Positions 1 to 7,823 of a stretch of 64,000 bases of DNA are shown here, piece after piece. Positions within the stretch are counted from its first letter, which is position 1, and each line of letters starts with the position of its first letter. A program made the position numbers and the translations under genes. The stretch is from Streptomyces sp. SAT1 (GTDB lineage: Bacteria > Actinomycetota > Actinomycetes > Streptomycetales > Streptomycetaceae). The notes beneath the pieces are model-generated. The model saw only the letters and a program-made list of their open reading frames with translations, made no database searches and had not been told where the DNA came from. Location of the stretch: the NCBI RefSeq assembly GCF_001654495.1, contig NZ_CP015849.1, positions 4,377,501-4,441,500 on the forward strand, given 5' to 3'.

Positions 1-54
1 CTCTTCGTGTGCAGCCCCGGCGGACAGGGCTGGTACAACCTCTACGTCCACTGA
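1..54 (+). CDS. C-terminal end of a truncated gene
   Basis: An open frame enters from the left edge and stops at a TGA at 52-54. It encodes the last 17 residues of a protein (ending GWYNLYVH). Too little is present to assign a family. It is on the opposite strand to the next three genes, so transcription converges at about 55-104. Confidence 0.5.
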   Translation, partial: LFVCSPGGQGWYNLYVH

Positions 55-104
55 CGCTCCCGGGGCGGCCGGGTGCCGGGGGGCCGGCCGCCCCGCCCGG
101 GGGC

Positions 105-812
105 TCAGTGCTCCAGCTCGTCCAGCGCGCCCAACTGCTGCATCAGACCCAGGTGGTCGCGCTGCCACCAGAGTTCGGCGAAGGTGCCGTGCGGGCCGCG
201 GCGGAAGACGGTCGTGCCGGTCATGGCGACCCGCCGGCCCGTGGGCGCGATCCCCAGGAACTCCCCGCGGTGGACGGCGTCCCACCGCCAGCGGGCGCAG
301 GCGCGCTCGCCCTGGGTCAGCACGTCCTCGACGGTGAAGACGGCGTCGAAGGCGTCGCGCCACATCCGGCACTCGCGCCGGATCGCGTCCAGGCCGATGG
401 TGTCCTGCGGATTGACCGGATCATGGCTGTGGCAGTCCTCGTCGACCAGGTCGTTGAGCGGGGACAGCGCACCGGCGGCCGTCAGCGTCCCGAAGAACCG
501 GCGCACCGCCGACTCGGAGAACTGCTCGTCCCGTACGACCTCCAGGTCGGTGAAGACCGGCAGCTCGTCGCAGAGCGCGACCATGCGGCGGAAGACCTCG
601 TCCGTCTCCGGCAGGTTCGAGGTGCGCATCGCCTCCTCGTACGAGGGGAACTCCACCAGTTCCACCACGTGGGCGCCGTCCGAGCGGTCCCTGCCGACCA
701 GCGCGTGCGTGGCGGACCGCTGTCCGCCGGTCCGCTCGGCCCAGGTGTCCAGCAGCCGGTCCAGCTCGTCCCACCGGCTCGTCCTGCACTCGATGAGCTG
801 TACGAAGGTCAT
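105..812 (-). CDS. SnoaL-like ester-cyclase-type protein with N-terminal antibiotic-monooxygenase-like half
   Basis: A 235-residue protein. Residues about 1-95 (MTFVQLIECRTSRWDELDRL onward, with an HVVELVEFPSYEEA stretch) look like the ferredoxin-like fold of ABM-type monooxygenases. Residues about 100-225 look like a SnoaL/ester-cyclase cone, with HDPVNPQDTIGLDAIR and a terminal AELWWQRDHLGLMQQLG. Such proteins are usually small cytosolic enzymes acting on hydrophobic substrates, but the substrate here is unknown. An AAGG-type ribosome site lies about 9 nt before the ATG. The two-domain call rests on pattern recognition only. It lies downstream of the SDR gene on the same strand with a 134-bp gap. 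Confidence 0.6.
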   Translation of the reverse strand: MTFVQLIECRTSRWDELDRLLDTWAERTGGQRSATHALVGRDRSDGAHVVELVEFPSYEEAMRTSNLPETDEVFRRMVALCDELPVFTDLEVVRDEQFSESAVRRFFGTLTAAGALSPLNDLVDEDCHSHDPVNPQDTIGLDAIRRECRMWRDAFDAVFTVEDVLTQGERACARWRWDAVHRGEFLGIAPTGRRVAMTGTTVFRRGPHGTFAELWWQRDHLGLMQQLGALDELEH

Positions 813-946
813 GACGCCGCCGCCTTCCGGCCGCCCGGCCCCGTCGCGCCCGGGGCTTCCACCCGCCGGGTTCCCGCCGGGGCGGCGCCGTCACGTCCGC
901 GCGCCGACCGCTTCCGCCGCCGGGGCGGCCCGCGTACGGTCCGTGC

Positions 947-1720
947 TCACCGCGGTCCGTACTTGCGGCCCGTCTTCGAGGTCACCCCGCCCAGCAGACC
1001 GCGCGGGGTGACCTTGACCAGGCCCATCAGCGCCTTGTAGCGGGGGTCGGGGACCGAGACGGTCCGGCCGCGGGCCAGATCCGCCAGCGCCGCCGCGACC
1101 AGCTTGTCCGCGTCCAGCCACATCCAGCCGGGGATGTTGTCCGTGCCCATGCCTGCCCGCTGATGGAACTCGGTGCGCACGAAGCCGGGGCACAGCGCCA
1201 TCAGCCGTACGCCGCTGCCGGCCAGGTCCCGCGCCGCGCCCTGGGTGAACTGCACGACCCACGCCTTGGACGCCCCGTAGGTGCCGCGCGGCACGAACGC
1301 CGCCACCGAGGCCACGTTCACCACGCCGCCCCGGCCGCGCTCGCGCATCGCCGCGGTCGCCGCCGACGTCAGCCGCAGCACCGCCTCGATGTGCACCTTG
1401 AGCATCCTCAGCTCGTCGGCCATCGGCACGTCGAGATAGCGGCCCTTGTTGCCGAAGCCGGCATTGTTGACCAGCAGGTCGACCGGGTTCTTCCGGTCGC
1501 CCAGCCGGGCCGCGACCGTCTCGATGCCCTCATCGGACGCCAGGTCGGCCGACAGCACCTCGGCCTCGATGCCGTGCCGGTCGTGCAGCTCGGTCGCCTG
1601 CTCCGTCAGCCGCGCGGTGTCCCGCGCCACCAGGACGAGGTTGTGCCCGTCCGCCGCCAGCCGCCGCGCGAACGCGGCGCCGATGCCCGCGGTCGATCCC
1701 GTAATCAGAGCCGTTGTCAT
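947..1720 (-). CDS. short-chain dehydrogenase/reductase
   Basis: A 257-residue classical SDR. The N-terminal dinucleotide-binding motif is TGSTAGIG (residues about 7-14), followed by NNAGFG and the catalytic YGASK. It would catalyse NAD(P)H-dependent oxidation or reduction of a carbonyl or alcohol in the cytosol. An arginine pair just after the first strand (VLVARDTARL) suggests NADP preference. The substrate cannot be read from sequence. A TAACCT hexamer 6 nt before the ATG fits a -10 box for a leaderless transcript, though no good -35 is visible. It is followed on the same strand by the ester-cyclase-like gene. Confidence 0.85.
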   Translation of the reverse strand: MTTALITGSTAGIGAAFARRLAADGHNLVLVARDTARLTEQATELHDRHGIEAEVLSADLASDEGIETVAARLGDRKNPVDLLVNNAGFGNKGRYLDVPMADELRMLKVHIEAVLRLTSAATAAMRERGRGGVVNVASVAAFVPRGTYGASKAWVVQFTQGAARDLAGSGVRLMALCPGFVRTEFHQRAGMGTDNIPGWMWLDADKLVAAALADLARGRTVSVPDPRYKALMGLVKVTPRGLLGGVTSKTGRKYGPR

Positions 1721-1816
1721 GGCGAAAGGTTAGTGGTCCGGAGTGCGCGTCCCCGATCCCCACACAGGGCCCGCCGATCGGTGGAGGAGCGGTGCGCCGG
1801 CACCGGACGGGACCCG

Positions 1817-2518
1817 TCAGCCCGCCGTGTCCGCCGTGTCCGTCGCGTACTTGTCCGCGTACCGGCGCGCCGAGGCCAGGGACTCCGGGTGCAGCGCCGC
1901 ACCGGCCGCCAGCAGCCGCGGCAGCAGGGCGCGCTCGGTGGTGCTCGCCCGGAACTGGAGCGCCACGGTCACGTCGTGGTCCGGGCGGTGCACGATCCGC
2001 ACGGGGTCGCCGCGCCGGATCTCACCGGCTTCGAGCACCCGCAGATAGGCGCCCGGCGCGCCCTTCTGCGTGAACCTGCGCACCCAGCCCTTCTCGCCCA
2101 GATGGCCCTGGAAGGTCCGGCACGGGATGCGCCCGGAGGTGACCTCCAGCAGCACCGAGGGGCCGTCCGGCGCGCCGATGCGCCAGCGCTCCCCGATCAG
2201 CGCGCCCGACACGTCGACGCCCGCGGTCGTCAGGTTCTCGCCGAACGACCCGTCCGGCAGCGCCCGGCCCAGCTCGCGCTCCCAGTCGTCCAGGTCCTCG
2301 CGCGCCATCGCGTACACGGCCTGGTCGTCGCCGCCGTGGTGCCGCGTGTCGCACACCGTGTCCCCGGTCAGTCCGCTCGCGCCGACGCCCTTGGGACCGG
2401 GCGCGGCCACCCGCACCGCGTGGTCCACCGGACGCTTGTCGATGCCGGTGACCCCGGCCGGCTGATCGGTGTACGGCACGGGCACGGCACGGCCCAGATT
2501 GACGGAGAGAAGCTTCAT
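1817..2518 (-). CDS. MOSC domain protein (YiiM-like)
   Basis: 233 residues. The start chosen is the ATG at 2518 (MKLLSVNLG), because a well-formed promoter places the transcript start almost on it. The MOSC core includes TGDTVCDTRHHGGDDQAVYA, FGENLTT and a Cys in the SGRIPCRTFQGHLG stretch, the position that binds the molybdenum cofactor or sulfur carrier in this family. MOSC proteins such as YiiM and YcbX reduce N-hydroxylated compounds using Moco. The C-terminal 60 residues resemble the 3-alpha extension of YiiM. It is divergent from a LysR regulator 79 bp away, a natural candidate controller. Confidence 0.8.
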   Translation of the reverse strand: MKLLSVNLGRAVPVPYTDQPAGVTGIDKRPVDHAVRVAAPGPKGVGASGLTGDTVCDTRHHGGDDQAVYAMAREDLDDWERELGRALPDGSFGENLTTAGVDVSGALIGERWRIGAPDGPSVLLEVTSGRIPCRTFQGHLGEKGWVRRFTQKGAPGAYLRVLEAGEIRRGDPVRIVHRPDHDVTVALQFRASTTERALLPRLLAAGAALHPESLASARRYADKYATDTADTAG

Positions 2519-2524
2519 GCGCCG

Positions 2525-2553
2525 ACGGTAAGCGACCGCGGTCAAAGTGTCGA
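2525..2553 (-). promoter_or_regulatory. promoter of the MOSC gene, leaderless
   Basis: Reading the minus strand, TCGACA (2548-2553) is followed by a 17-bp spacer and TACCGT (2525-2530), and the ATG begins 7 nt after the -10 box. This is a near-consensus housekeeping promoter that would start transcription at or next to the start codon. It overlaps the region where a divergent LysR protein would bind. Confidence 0.55.
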
Positions 2554-2597
2554 CGCGTTTTTCGACGGTATGCCCAAGGTTGCCTTATGCTCGAAGG

Positions 2598-3494
2598 GTG
2601 ATCGAGGCCCGCCATCTGCGCGTCCTGCGCGCCGTCGCCGCCAGCGGATCCTTCTCCGCCGCGGCCCGCGAACTGGGCTGCACCCAGCCCGCCGTCAGCC
2701 AGCAGATGAAGGCCCTGGAGGGCTCGGCCGGCACCCCGCTGCTGGTGCGCACCGGCCGCGAGATGCGGCTCACCGAGGCCGGCGAGGCGCTGGTGCGGCA
2801 CGCCGGGGGCATCCTCGCCGGGCTCACCGCGGCCGAGGAGGAGGTCGCCGCCATCGCCGGGCTGCGCGCGGGCCGGGTCCGCCTGGTCTCCTTCCCCAGC
2901 GGCAGCTCCACCCTGGTCCCGACCGCCCTCGCCGCGCTGCGCGCCGCCCACCCCGGCACCCGGGTCTCCCTGGAGGAGGCCGAACCGCCCCGCTCGGTCG
3001 AGCTGCTGCGCGCGGGCGACTGCGACGTGGCGCTCGCCTTCCGCTACGAGGGCGCCGCGGGCGCGGAGGAATGGGACGACCTGGTCGTACGGCCGCTGCT
3101 GACCGACCGGCTCGTGGGCCTGGTGCCCGAGCGGCACCCGCTGGCCGGCGCGGGATCCGTGGGCATCGCCGAACTCGCCGGCGAGCCGTGGATCGCGGGC
3201 TGCCCACGCTGCCGCGGCCAGCTCGTCGAGGTGTGCGCGGACGCCGGCTTCACCCCGCGCATCGACTTCGCCACGGACGACTACCCGGCCGTGGCGGGGC
3301 TGGTCGGCGCGGGTCTGGGCGTGGCCGTCCTGCCCCAGCTCGCCATCGACTCCGTACGGCCCCGCGGGGCGCGCACGGTGGCGCTGGAACCGGCGGTGCG
3401 CCGGGAGATCGTCGCCCTCACCCTGCCCGATCTGGCCCAGGTCCCGGCGGTGGCGGCCACGCTGGACGAACTGGTGCGCGCCGGGGCCGGATGA
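2598..3494 (+). CDS. LysR-family transcriptional regulator
   Basis: 298 residues from GTG 2598 (VIEARHLRVLRAVAASGSF). The N-terminal winged helix-turn-helix has the typical LysR pattern (SFSAAARELGCTQPAVSQQM, then LEGSAGTPLLVRTGREMRLT). The rest is the periplasmic-binding-protein-like effector domain, whose ligand is unknown. A TATGCT hexamer 6 nt before the GTG could be the -10 box of a leaderless transcript. An upstream in-frame extension to 2547 exists but would lie over the MOSC promoter. The gene is divergent from the MOSC gene and may control it. Confidence 0.85.
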   Translation: MIEARHLRVLRAVAASGSFSAAARELGCTQPAVSQQMKALEGSAGTPLLVRTGREMRLTEAGEALVRHAGGILAGLTAAEEEVAAIAGLRAGRVRLVSFPSGSSTLVPTALAALRAAHPGTRVSLEEAEPPRSVELLRAGDCDVALAFRYEGAAGAEEWDDLVVRPLLTDRLVGLVPERHPLAGAGSVGIAELAGEPWIAGCPRCRGQLVEVCADAGFTPRIDFATDDYPAVAGLVGAGLGVAVLPQLAIDSVRPRGARTVALEPAVRREIVALTLPDLAQVPAVAATLDELVRAGAG

Positions 3495-3519
3495 CACCGC
3501 GGCCGGCACCCCGGCGGGC

Positions 3520-3543
3520 GGGCACGCGTGTGCGCGCGTGCCC
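3520..3543. terminator. hairpin between convergent lysR-type gene and whiD
   Basis: A 9-bp perfect stem, GGGCACGCG / CGCGTGCCC with a 6-nt loop, lies in the 95-bp convergent gap. It could end transcription from both sides. There is no clear T-run. Confidence 0.5.
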
Positions 3544-3589
3544 GTGCCGTCATCCATAGGCGCGGGAAGATGTAAGAAGAAACGTTCCT

Positions 3590-3919
3590 TCAGGTGTTCG
3601 AAGCGGCATCGCCGCTCGATGACGAGGCCGTCACCAGGCGGTTGCGTGCGCGCCCCATCAGCTCTTCGCGCTCGTCCTCGGTCAGGCCGCCCCACACTCC
3701 GTACGGTTCGCGCACCGCCAGGGCGTGTGCCGCGCACTCCGCGCGGACCGGGCACCTCATGCAGACCTCCTTGGCCGAGTTCTCTCGAGCGCTCCGAGCC
3801 GCCCCGCGCTCGCCCTCGGGATGGAAGAAGAGCGAGCTGTCCACTCCGCGGCAGGCAGCCAGCAGCTGCCAGTCCCACAGGTCCGCATTCGGTCCGGGAA
3901 GGCGGGAGAAATCTGCCAT
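3590..3919 (-). CDS. whiD: WhiB-like sporulation regulator WhiD
   Basis: 109 residues from ATG 3919 (MADFSRLPGPNADLWDWQLL), with an AAGGGG ribosome site 11 nt upstream. The four cysteines of the WhiB family are present (AACRG, VCMRCPVRAEC) and would hold a 4Fe-4S cluster. The GVWGG turn and a basic C-terminal tail for DNA contact follow. WhiB-like proteins act bound to region 4 of the principal sigma factor. The sequence and its position divergent from bldM match S. coelicolor whiD, which is needed for late sporulation; the M. tuberculosis counterpart is whiB3, also near sigD and guaB2. An upstream in-frame ATG at 3973 is less likely. Confidence 0.9.
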   Translation of the reverse strand: MADFSRLPGPNADLWDWQLLAACRGVDSSLFFHPEGERGAARSARENSAKEVCMRCPVRAECAAHALAVREPYGVWGGLTEDEREELMGRARNRLVTASSSSGDAASNT

Positions 3920-4149
3920 TGCGTGACCCCTTGTAGCCGTTCGGTGGCGGATACGGTGCCAACGACCGTACATCCCCGGTCTAAGGAGATGAAAATATGA
4001 CTCATTGCGAATCTAGCGCCAGACACCTAGAAACGGGAAGAAAAGGGGCCGAATGGGGCATCCGTTGTGATGAAAAGTTGAGGGTATGACGTCTGTGTCT
4101 GCACTGTGTCCGCTCCCTCACGTAGAGTGCCGAAAACGGCGTACGGCCC

Positions 4150-4177
4150 CGTAACTCTTTCGAGTGACCGTCGTTGA
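4150..4177 (+). promoter_or_regulatory. sigma-BldN-type promoter of bldM (bldMp1)
   Basis: CGTAAC (4150-4155), a 16-bp spacer and CGTTGA (4172-4177) reproduce exactly the promoter recognised by sigma-BldN in S. coelicolor, of which bldMp1 is the known example. The implied transcript has a leader of about 115 nt before the bldM ATG. Confidence 0.8.
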
Positions 4178-4301
4178 GAGTGCGGAGGCGGTTGAAAACA
4201 CAAGTGCTCGGACAGGCGTCCGAGACGGTCGACCGCACAGGTGACGATTTCGTACCAGCCTGGAGGCTCAAGGTGACGCGCATCAGCTGCGGAGGGCGGC
4301 C

Positions 4302-4913
4302 ATGACATCCGTCCTCGTCTGCGACGACTCCCCGCTTGCCCGAGAGGCGCTCCGCCGCGCGGTCGCGACCGTGCCCGGCGTCGAGCGCGTGACGACGGCG
4401 GCCAACGGCGAGGAAGTCCTCCGCCGCTGGGGTGCCGACCGCTCGGACCTCATTCTGATGGACGTGCGCATGCCCGGACTGGGCGGCGTCGAGACCGTGC
4501 GGCGGCTGCTGTCCGCCGACCCCGGCGCGCGCATCATCATGCTCACGGTGGCGGAGGACCTGGACGGCGTGGCGCTCGCCGTGGCCGCCGGCGCCCGCGG
4601 CTATCTGCACAAGGACGCCTCCCGCGCGGAACTGCGCGCCACGGTGACCCAGGCCCTCGCCGACCCCACCTGGCGGCTCGCCCCGCGCCGGCTGCGCTCG
4701 GCCGAGATGGGCGCCGCGCCCACGCTCACCGCGCGTGAGATCCAGGTCCTGGAGGGCATGAGCCACGGCCGTTCCAACGCGGAGATCGGCCGTGAGCTGT
4801 TCCTCTCCGAGGACACCGTCAAGACGCACGCCCGGCGGCTGTTCAAGAAGCTCGGCGCCTCCGACCGCGCGCACGCGGTGGCCCTCGGCTTCCGGTGGGG
4901 CCTGGTCCGCTAG
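4302..4913 (+). CDS. bldM: orphan response regulator BldM
   Basis: 203 residues. The receiver domain (residues 1-120) has the acidic pair DD at 8-9, the phosphoacceptor position D54 in ILMDVRMPG and the Lys in LHKDAS. The C-terminal LuxR-type helix-turn-helix (residues about 140-200) includes LTAREIQVLEGMSHGRSNAE and EDTVKTHARRLFKKLG. BldM of S. coelicolor has this length and D54, and is an atypical regulator working without phosphorylation, as a homodimer early and as a heterodimer with WhiI late in sporulation. No histidine kinase lies beside it. A GGAGGG ribosome site precedes the ATG. Confidence 0.93.
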   Translation: MTSVLVCDDSPLAREALRRAVATVPGVERVTTAANGEEVLRRWGADRSDLILMDVRMPGLGGVETVRRLLSADPGARIIMLTVAEDLDGVALAVAAGARGYLHKDASRAELRATVTQALADPTWRLAPRRLRSAEMGAAPTLTAREIQVLEGMSHGRSNAEIGRELFLSEDTVKTHARRLFKKLGASDRAHAVALGFRWGLVR

Positions 4914-5368
4914 GTCCTGTCCGTCGTCAGGGGCTCGTCCGCCGTCGTCAGCCGCGCGCCGTACGCCCGGGTGGGCTGTCGCCGGGGCCGCCGTCCTTCG
5001 GACCGGGGCCGGACCGCCCCGCCGGGCCCACGGGCCGGGGCGGGCGTCCGGGCCGGTCACAGGGGTGCGGGGCGGTCACCGTGGTGCGGGGCGGGCAGCG
5101 GCCCCGCGGAACCGTCCGGCACCGGCGGCCCGACGCCGCCCGTGCGTACCGGCCGCGGCCGTACGCCGTCGGCTGCGCGGGCGCCCCGCGTCGGCGCGTC
5201 CGGACGGGCGGGAACGGAGCACGGACGGTGTCGCGTACCGGGCGCCGGGTACCAGTGGCGATGCGGCCCGCCGGGCGGTCGGTGCTCGTTTCGCCGCGGA
5301 TGCCGCATCCTTGAGGTGTGGAGTTCCTCGGGGACGAGTCGGTCGAGCGGAATGGGAGGGCGCAGGGG
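4914..5368. other. 455-bp gap between bldM and the sigma factor gene
   Basis: No convincing gene on either strand: the open frames here lack normal codon bias and family resemblance. The sequence is GC-rich with short inverted repeats but no strong terminator with a T-run. It must carry the promoter of the following sigma factor gene, but no consensus box could be picked with confidence. Confidence 0.5.
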
Positions 5369-6046
5369 ATGGGTTCCGGCGCACCTGCTCATAACGCTTC
5401 GGTGCACAACCACGAAGGCGGTGCCACGGAGCAGACGACGTCAAGGCACCATGGACCGATGCGCGACGACGAGGCGGCAGTTGCCCCAGGGGCGATCGGT
5501 GCGCTGGTGCACCGCGCCGTCGACGGCGACGAGCAGGCCACGCACGACCTGCTGGCCCGGGTCCACCCGCTCGCGCTGCGCTACTGCCGTACACGTCTGT
5601 CCCGCCTGCCGGGCGACGCGCGCCACTTCGTCGAGGACCTCGCCCAGGAGGTCTGCGTCGCCGTCCTGCTCGCCCTGCCGCGCTACCGGGACACCGGCCG
5701 CCCCTTCGAGGCGTTCGTCTTCGCCATCGCCTCCCACAAGGTCGCCGACCTCCAGCGCGCGGCGATGCGGCACCCCGGCTCGACCGCCGTGCCCTCCGAC
5801 GAGATGCCCGAGCGCCCGGACGACTCGCTCGGCCCGGAGGAGCGCGCCCTGCTCAGCAGCGACGCCGAGTGGGCCAAGAAGCTGCTGGCCAACCTCCCCG
5901 AGAACCAGCGCGAACTGCTGCTCCTGCGCATCGCGGTCGGCCTGACCGCGGAGGAGACCGGACAGATGTTGGGAATGTCACCGGGCGCGGTCCGGGTGGC
6001 CCAGCACCGGGCGCTGAGCAGGCTGCGGGCCCTCGCCGAGCAGTGA
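5369..6046 (+). CDS. shbA: ECF sigma factor, probable ShbA
   Basis: 225 residues from ATG 5369, chosen because a strong GGAGGG ribosome site lies 8 nt upstream; ATG 5459 (195 residues) is the alternative. Region 2 spans roughly ARVHPLALRYCRTRLSR to FAIASHKVADLQRAAM, and region 4 NLPENQRELLLLRIAVGLTA through SPGAVRVAQHRALSRLRAL. It is of the SigD type: in M. tuberculosis sigD also lies between whiB3 and guaB2. In Streptomyces the sigma factor at this locus (ShbA) is reported to transcribe hrdB, the principal sigma factor gene. No anti-sigma gene is adjacent. The name rests on locus position and is not certain. Confidence 0.75.
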   Translation: MGSGAPAHNASVHNHEGGATEQTTSRHHGPMRDDEAAVAPGAIGALVHRAVDGDEQATHDLLARVHPLALRYCRTRLSRLPGDARHFVEDLAQEVCVAVLLALPRYRDTGRPFEAFVFAIASHKVADLQRAAMRHPGSTAVPSDEMPERPDDSLGPEERALLSSDAEWAKKLLANLPENQRELLLLRIAVGLTAEETGQMLGMSPGAVRVAQHRALSRLRALAEQ

Positions 6047-6215
6047 CAGGGCTTCGCGGGCACCCATGGGCTCCCGCGGGACCGGCCGGGCGCGCCGGCC
6101 CCGTTCCCGTAGGAAACCACGAAGCCCGGAACGATCTTTCTTCGTGGAATGAGACGCCTCCGCTTCCCGTTAGCATGGACATCCGCACCGAGCAAGGCCA
6201 TTTGGGGAAGGTGTC

Positions 6216-7718
6216 ATGACTGCAAACGTCGACGGAGTGCCCGGTAAATTCGCGACACTCGGGCTGACCTACGACGACGTGCTGCTGCTGCCGGGCGCCT
6301 CGGAGGTGCTCCCGAACGCGGTCGACACCTCGTCCCGCATCTCCCGCAACGTCCGGGTCAACATCCCGCTGCTCTCGGCGGCGATGGACAAGGTGACCGA
6401 GTCCCGCATGGCGATCGCGATGGCCCGGCTGGGCGGCGTCGGCGTGCTGCACCGCAACCTCTCGATCGAGGACCAGGTGAACCAGGTCGACCTGGTCAAG
6501 CGGTCCGAGTCCGGCATGGTCACCGACCCGATCACGGTGCACCCGGAGGCGACGCTCGCCGAGGCGGACGCCCTGTGCGCCAAGTTCCGCATCAGCGGTG
6601 TGCCCGTCACCGACCCGGCGGGCCGGCTGCTCGGCATCGTCACCAACCGCGACATGGCCTTCGAGACCGACCGTGGCCGCCAGGTGCGCGACGTCATGAC
6701 GCCGATGCCGCTGGTCACCGGCAAGGTCGGCATCTCCGGCGTCGACGCCATGCAGCTGCTGCGCAAGCACAAGATCGAGAAGCTGCCGCTGGTCGACGAC
6801 GAGGGCATCCTCAAGGGCCTGATCACCGTCAAGGACTTCGTCAAGGCGGAGCAGTACCCGAACGCGGCCAAGGACGCCGAGGGCCGGCTGCTCGTCGGCG
6901 CGGCGGTGGGCGCCAGCCCCGAGGCCCTGGAGCGCGCCCAGGCGCTCGCCGCGGCGGGCGCCGACTTCCTGGTCGTCGACACCTCGCACGGCCACAACAG
7001 CAACGCGCTCAGCTGGATGTCGAAGATCAAGTCGAGCGTGTCCATCGACGTGATCGGCGGCAACGTCGCCACCCGCGACGGCGCCCAGGCGCTGATCGAC
7101 GCCGGTGTCGACGGCATCAAGGTCGGCGTGGGCCCCGGCTCCATCTGCACCACGCGCGTGGTCGCCGGCATCGGCGTCCCGCAGGTCACCGCGATCTACG
7201 AGGCGTCCCTCGCCGCCCGCCCGGCGGGCATCCCACTGATCGGCGACGGCGGCCTGCAGTACTCCGGCGACATCGGCAAGGCGCTCGCCGCCGGCGCCGA
7301 CACGGTCATGCTGGGCAGCCTGCTGGCGGGCTGCGAGGAGTCGCCCGGCGAGCTGCTGTTCATCAACGGCAAGCAGTTCAAGTCGTACCGCGGCATGGGC
7401 TCGCTCGGCGCCATGCAGTCCCGCGGCCAGGCGCGGTCGTACTCCAAGGACCGCTACTTCCAGGCCGAGGTGGCCTCCGACGACAAGCTCGTCCCCGAGG
7501 GCATCGAGGGCCAGGTGCCCTACCGCGGCCCGCTGGCCAACGTGCTGCACCAGCTCGTCGGCGGTCTGCGCCAGACCATGGGCTACGTGGGCGCGGCGAG
7601 CATCGGCGAGATGGAGACCAAGGGCCGCTTCGTCCGGATCACCTCGGCGGGTCTGAAGGAGTCCCACCCGCACGACATCCAGATGACGGTCGAGGCGCCG
7701 AACTACAGCGGCAAGTAG
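6216..7718 (+). CDS. guaB: inosine-5'-monophosphate dehydrogenase
   Basis: 500 residues. It converts IMP to XMP with NAD+, the committed step of GMP synthesis. The TIM barrel is interrupted by a pair of CBS domains (residues about 100-215, ITVHPEATLAEADALCAKF and VGISGVDAMQLLRKHKIEKL). The active-site loop GVGPGSICTTR contains catalytic Cys311; IGDGGLQYSGDIGKALAAGA binds phosphate, and the YRGMGSLGAM flap follows. GGGGAAGG gives a strong ribosome site, and a TAGCAT -10-like box lies about 40 nt upstream. guaA, the next enzyme, is 23 kb away on the same strand. Confidence 0.97.
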   Translation: MTANVDGVPGKFATLGLTYDDVLLLPGASEVLPNAVDTSSRISRNVRVNIPLLSAAMDKVTESRMAIAMARLGGVGVLHRNLSIEDQVNQVDLVKRSESGMVTDPITVHPEATLAEADALCAKFRISGVPVTDPAGRLLGIVTNRDMAFETDRGRQVRDVMTPMPLVTGKVGISGVDAMQLLRKHKIEKLPLVDDEGILKGLITVKDFVKAEQYPNAAKDAEGRLLVGAAVGASPEALERAQALAAAGADFLVVDTSHGHNSNALSWMSKIKSSVSIDVIGGNVATRDGAQALIDAGVDGIKVGVGPGSICTTRVVAGIGVPQVTAIYEASLAARPAGIPLIGDGGLQYSGDIGKALAAGADTVMLGSLLAGCEESPGELLFINGKQFKSYRGMGSLGAMQSRGQARSYSKDRYFQAEVASDDKLVPEGIEGQVPYRGPLANVLHQLVGGLRQTMGYVGAASIGEMETKGRFVRITSAGLKESHPHDIQMTVEAPNYSGK

Positions 7719-7733
7719 CAGCAGGGCCCCGAC

Positions 7734-7763
7734 GGGCGGTCCCGGAGGCATCCGGGACCGCCC
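7734..7763 (+). terminator. terminator after guaB
   Basis: Perfect 12-bp stem GGGCGGTCCCGG / CCGGGACCGCCC with a 6-nt loop, starting 15 nt after the guaB stop and followed by TTGTC. It should separate guaB from guaB3 transcription at least partly. Confidence 0.8.
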
Positions 7764-7823
7764 TTGTCATGGGCGTCGGCGATACTGGAAGACGCTGCAA
7801 CGCATCAGGGAAAGGCCACAGAC

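Noticed and set aside
7764..7790. TTGTCA...GATACT before guaB3 as another DNA-damage-type promoter
   Set aside because: TTGTCA is followed by TGG, and the -10 position reads GATACT, so the motif is not met. It may be an ordinary weak promoter.
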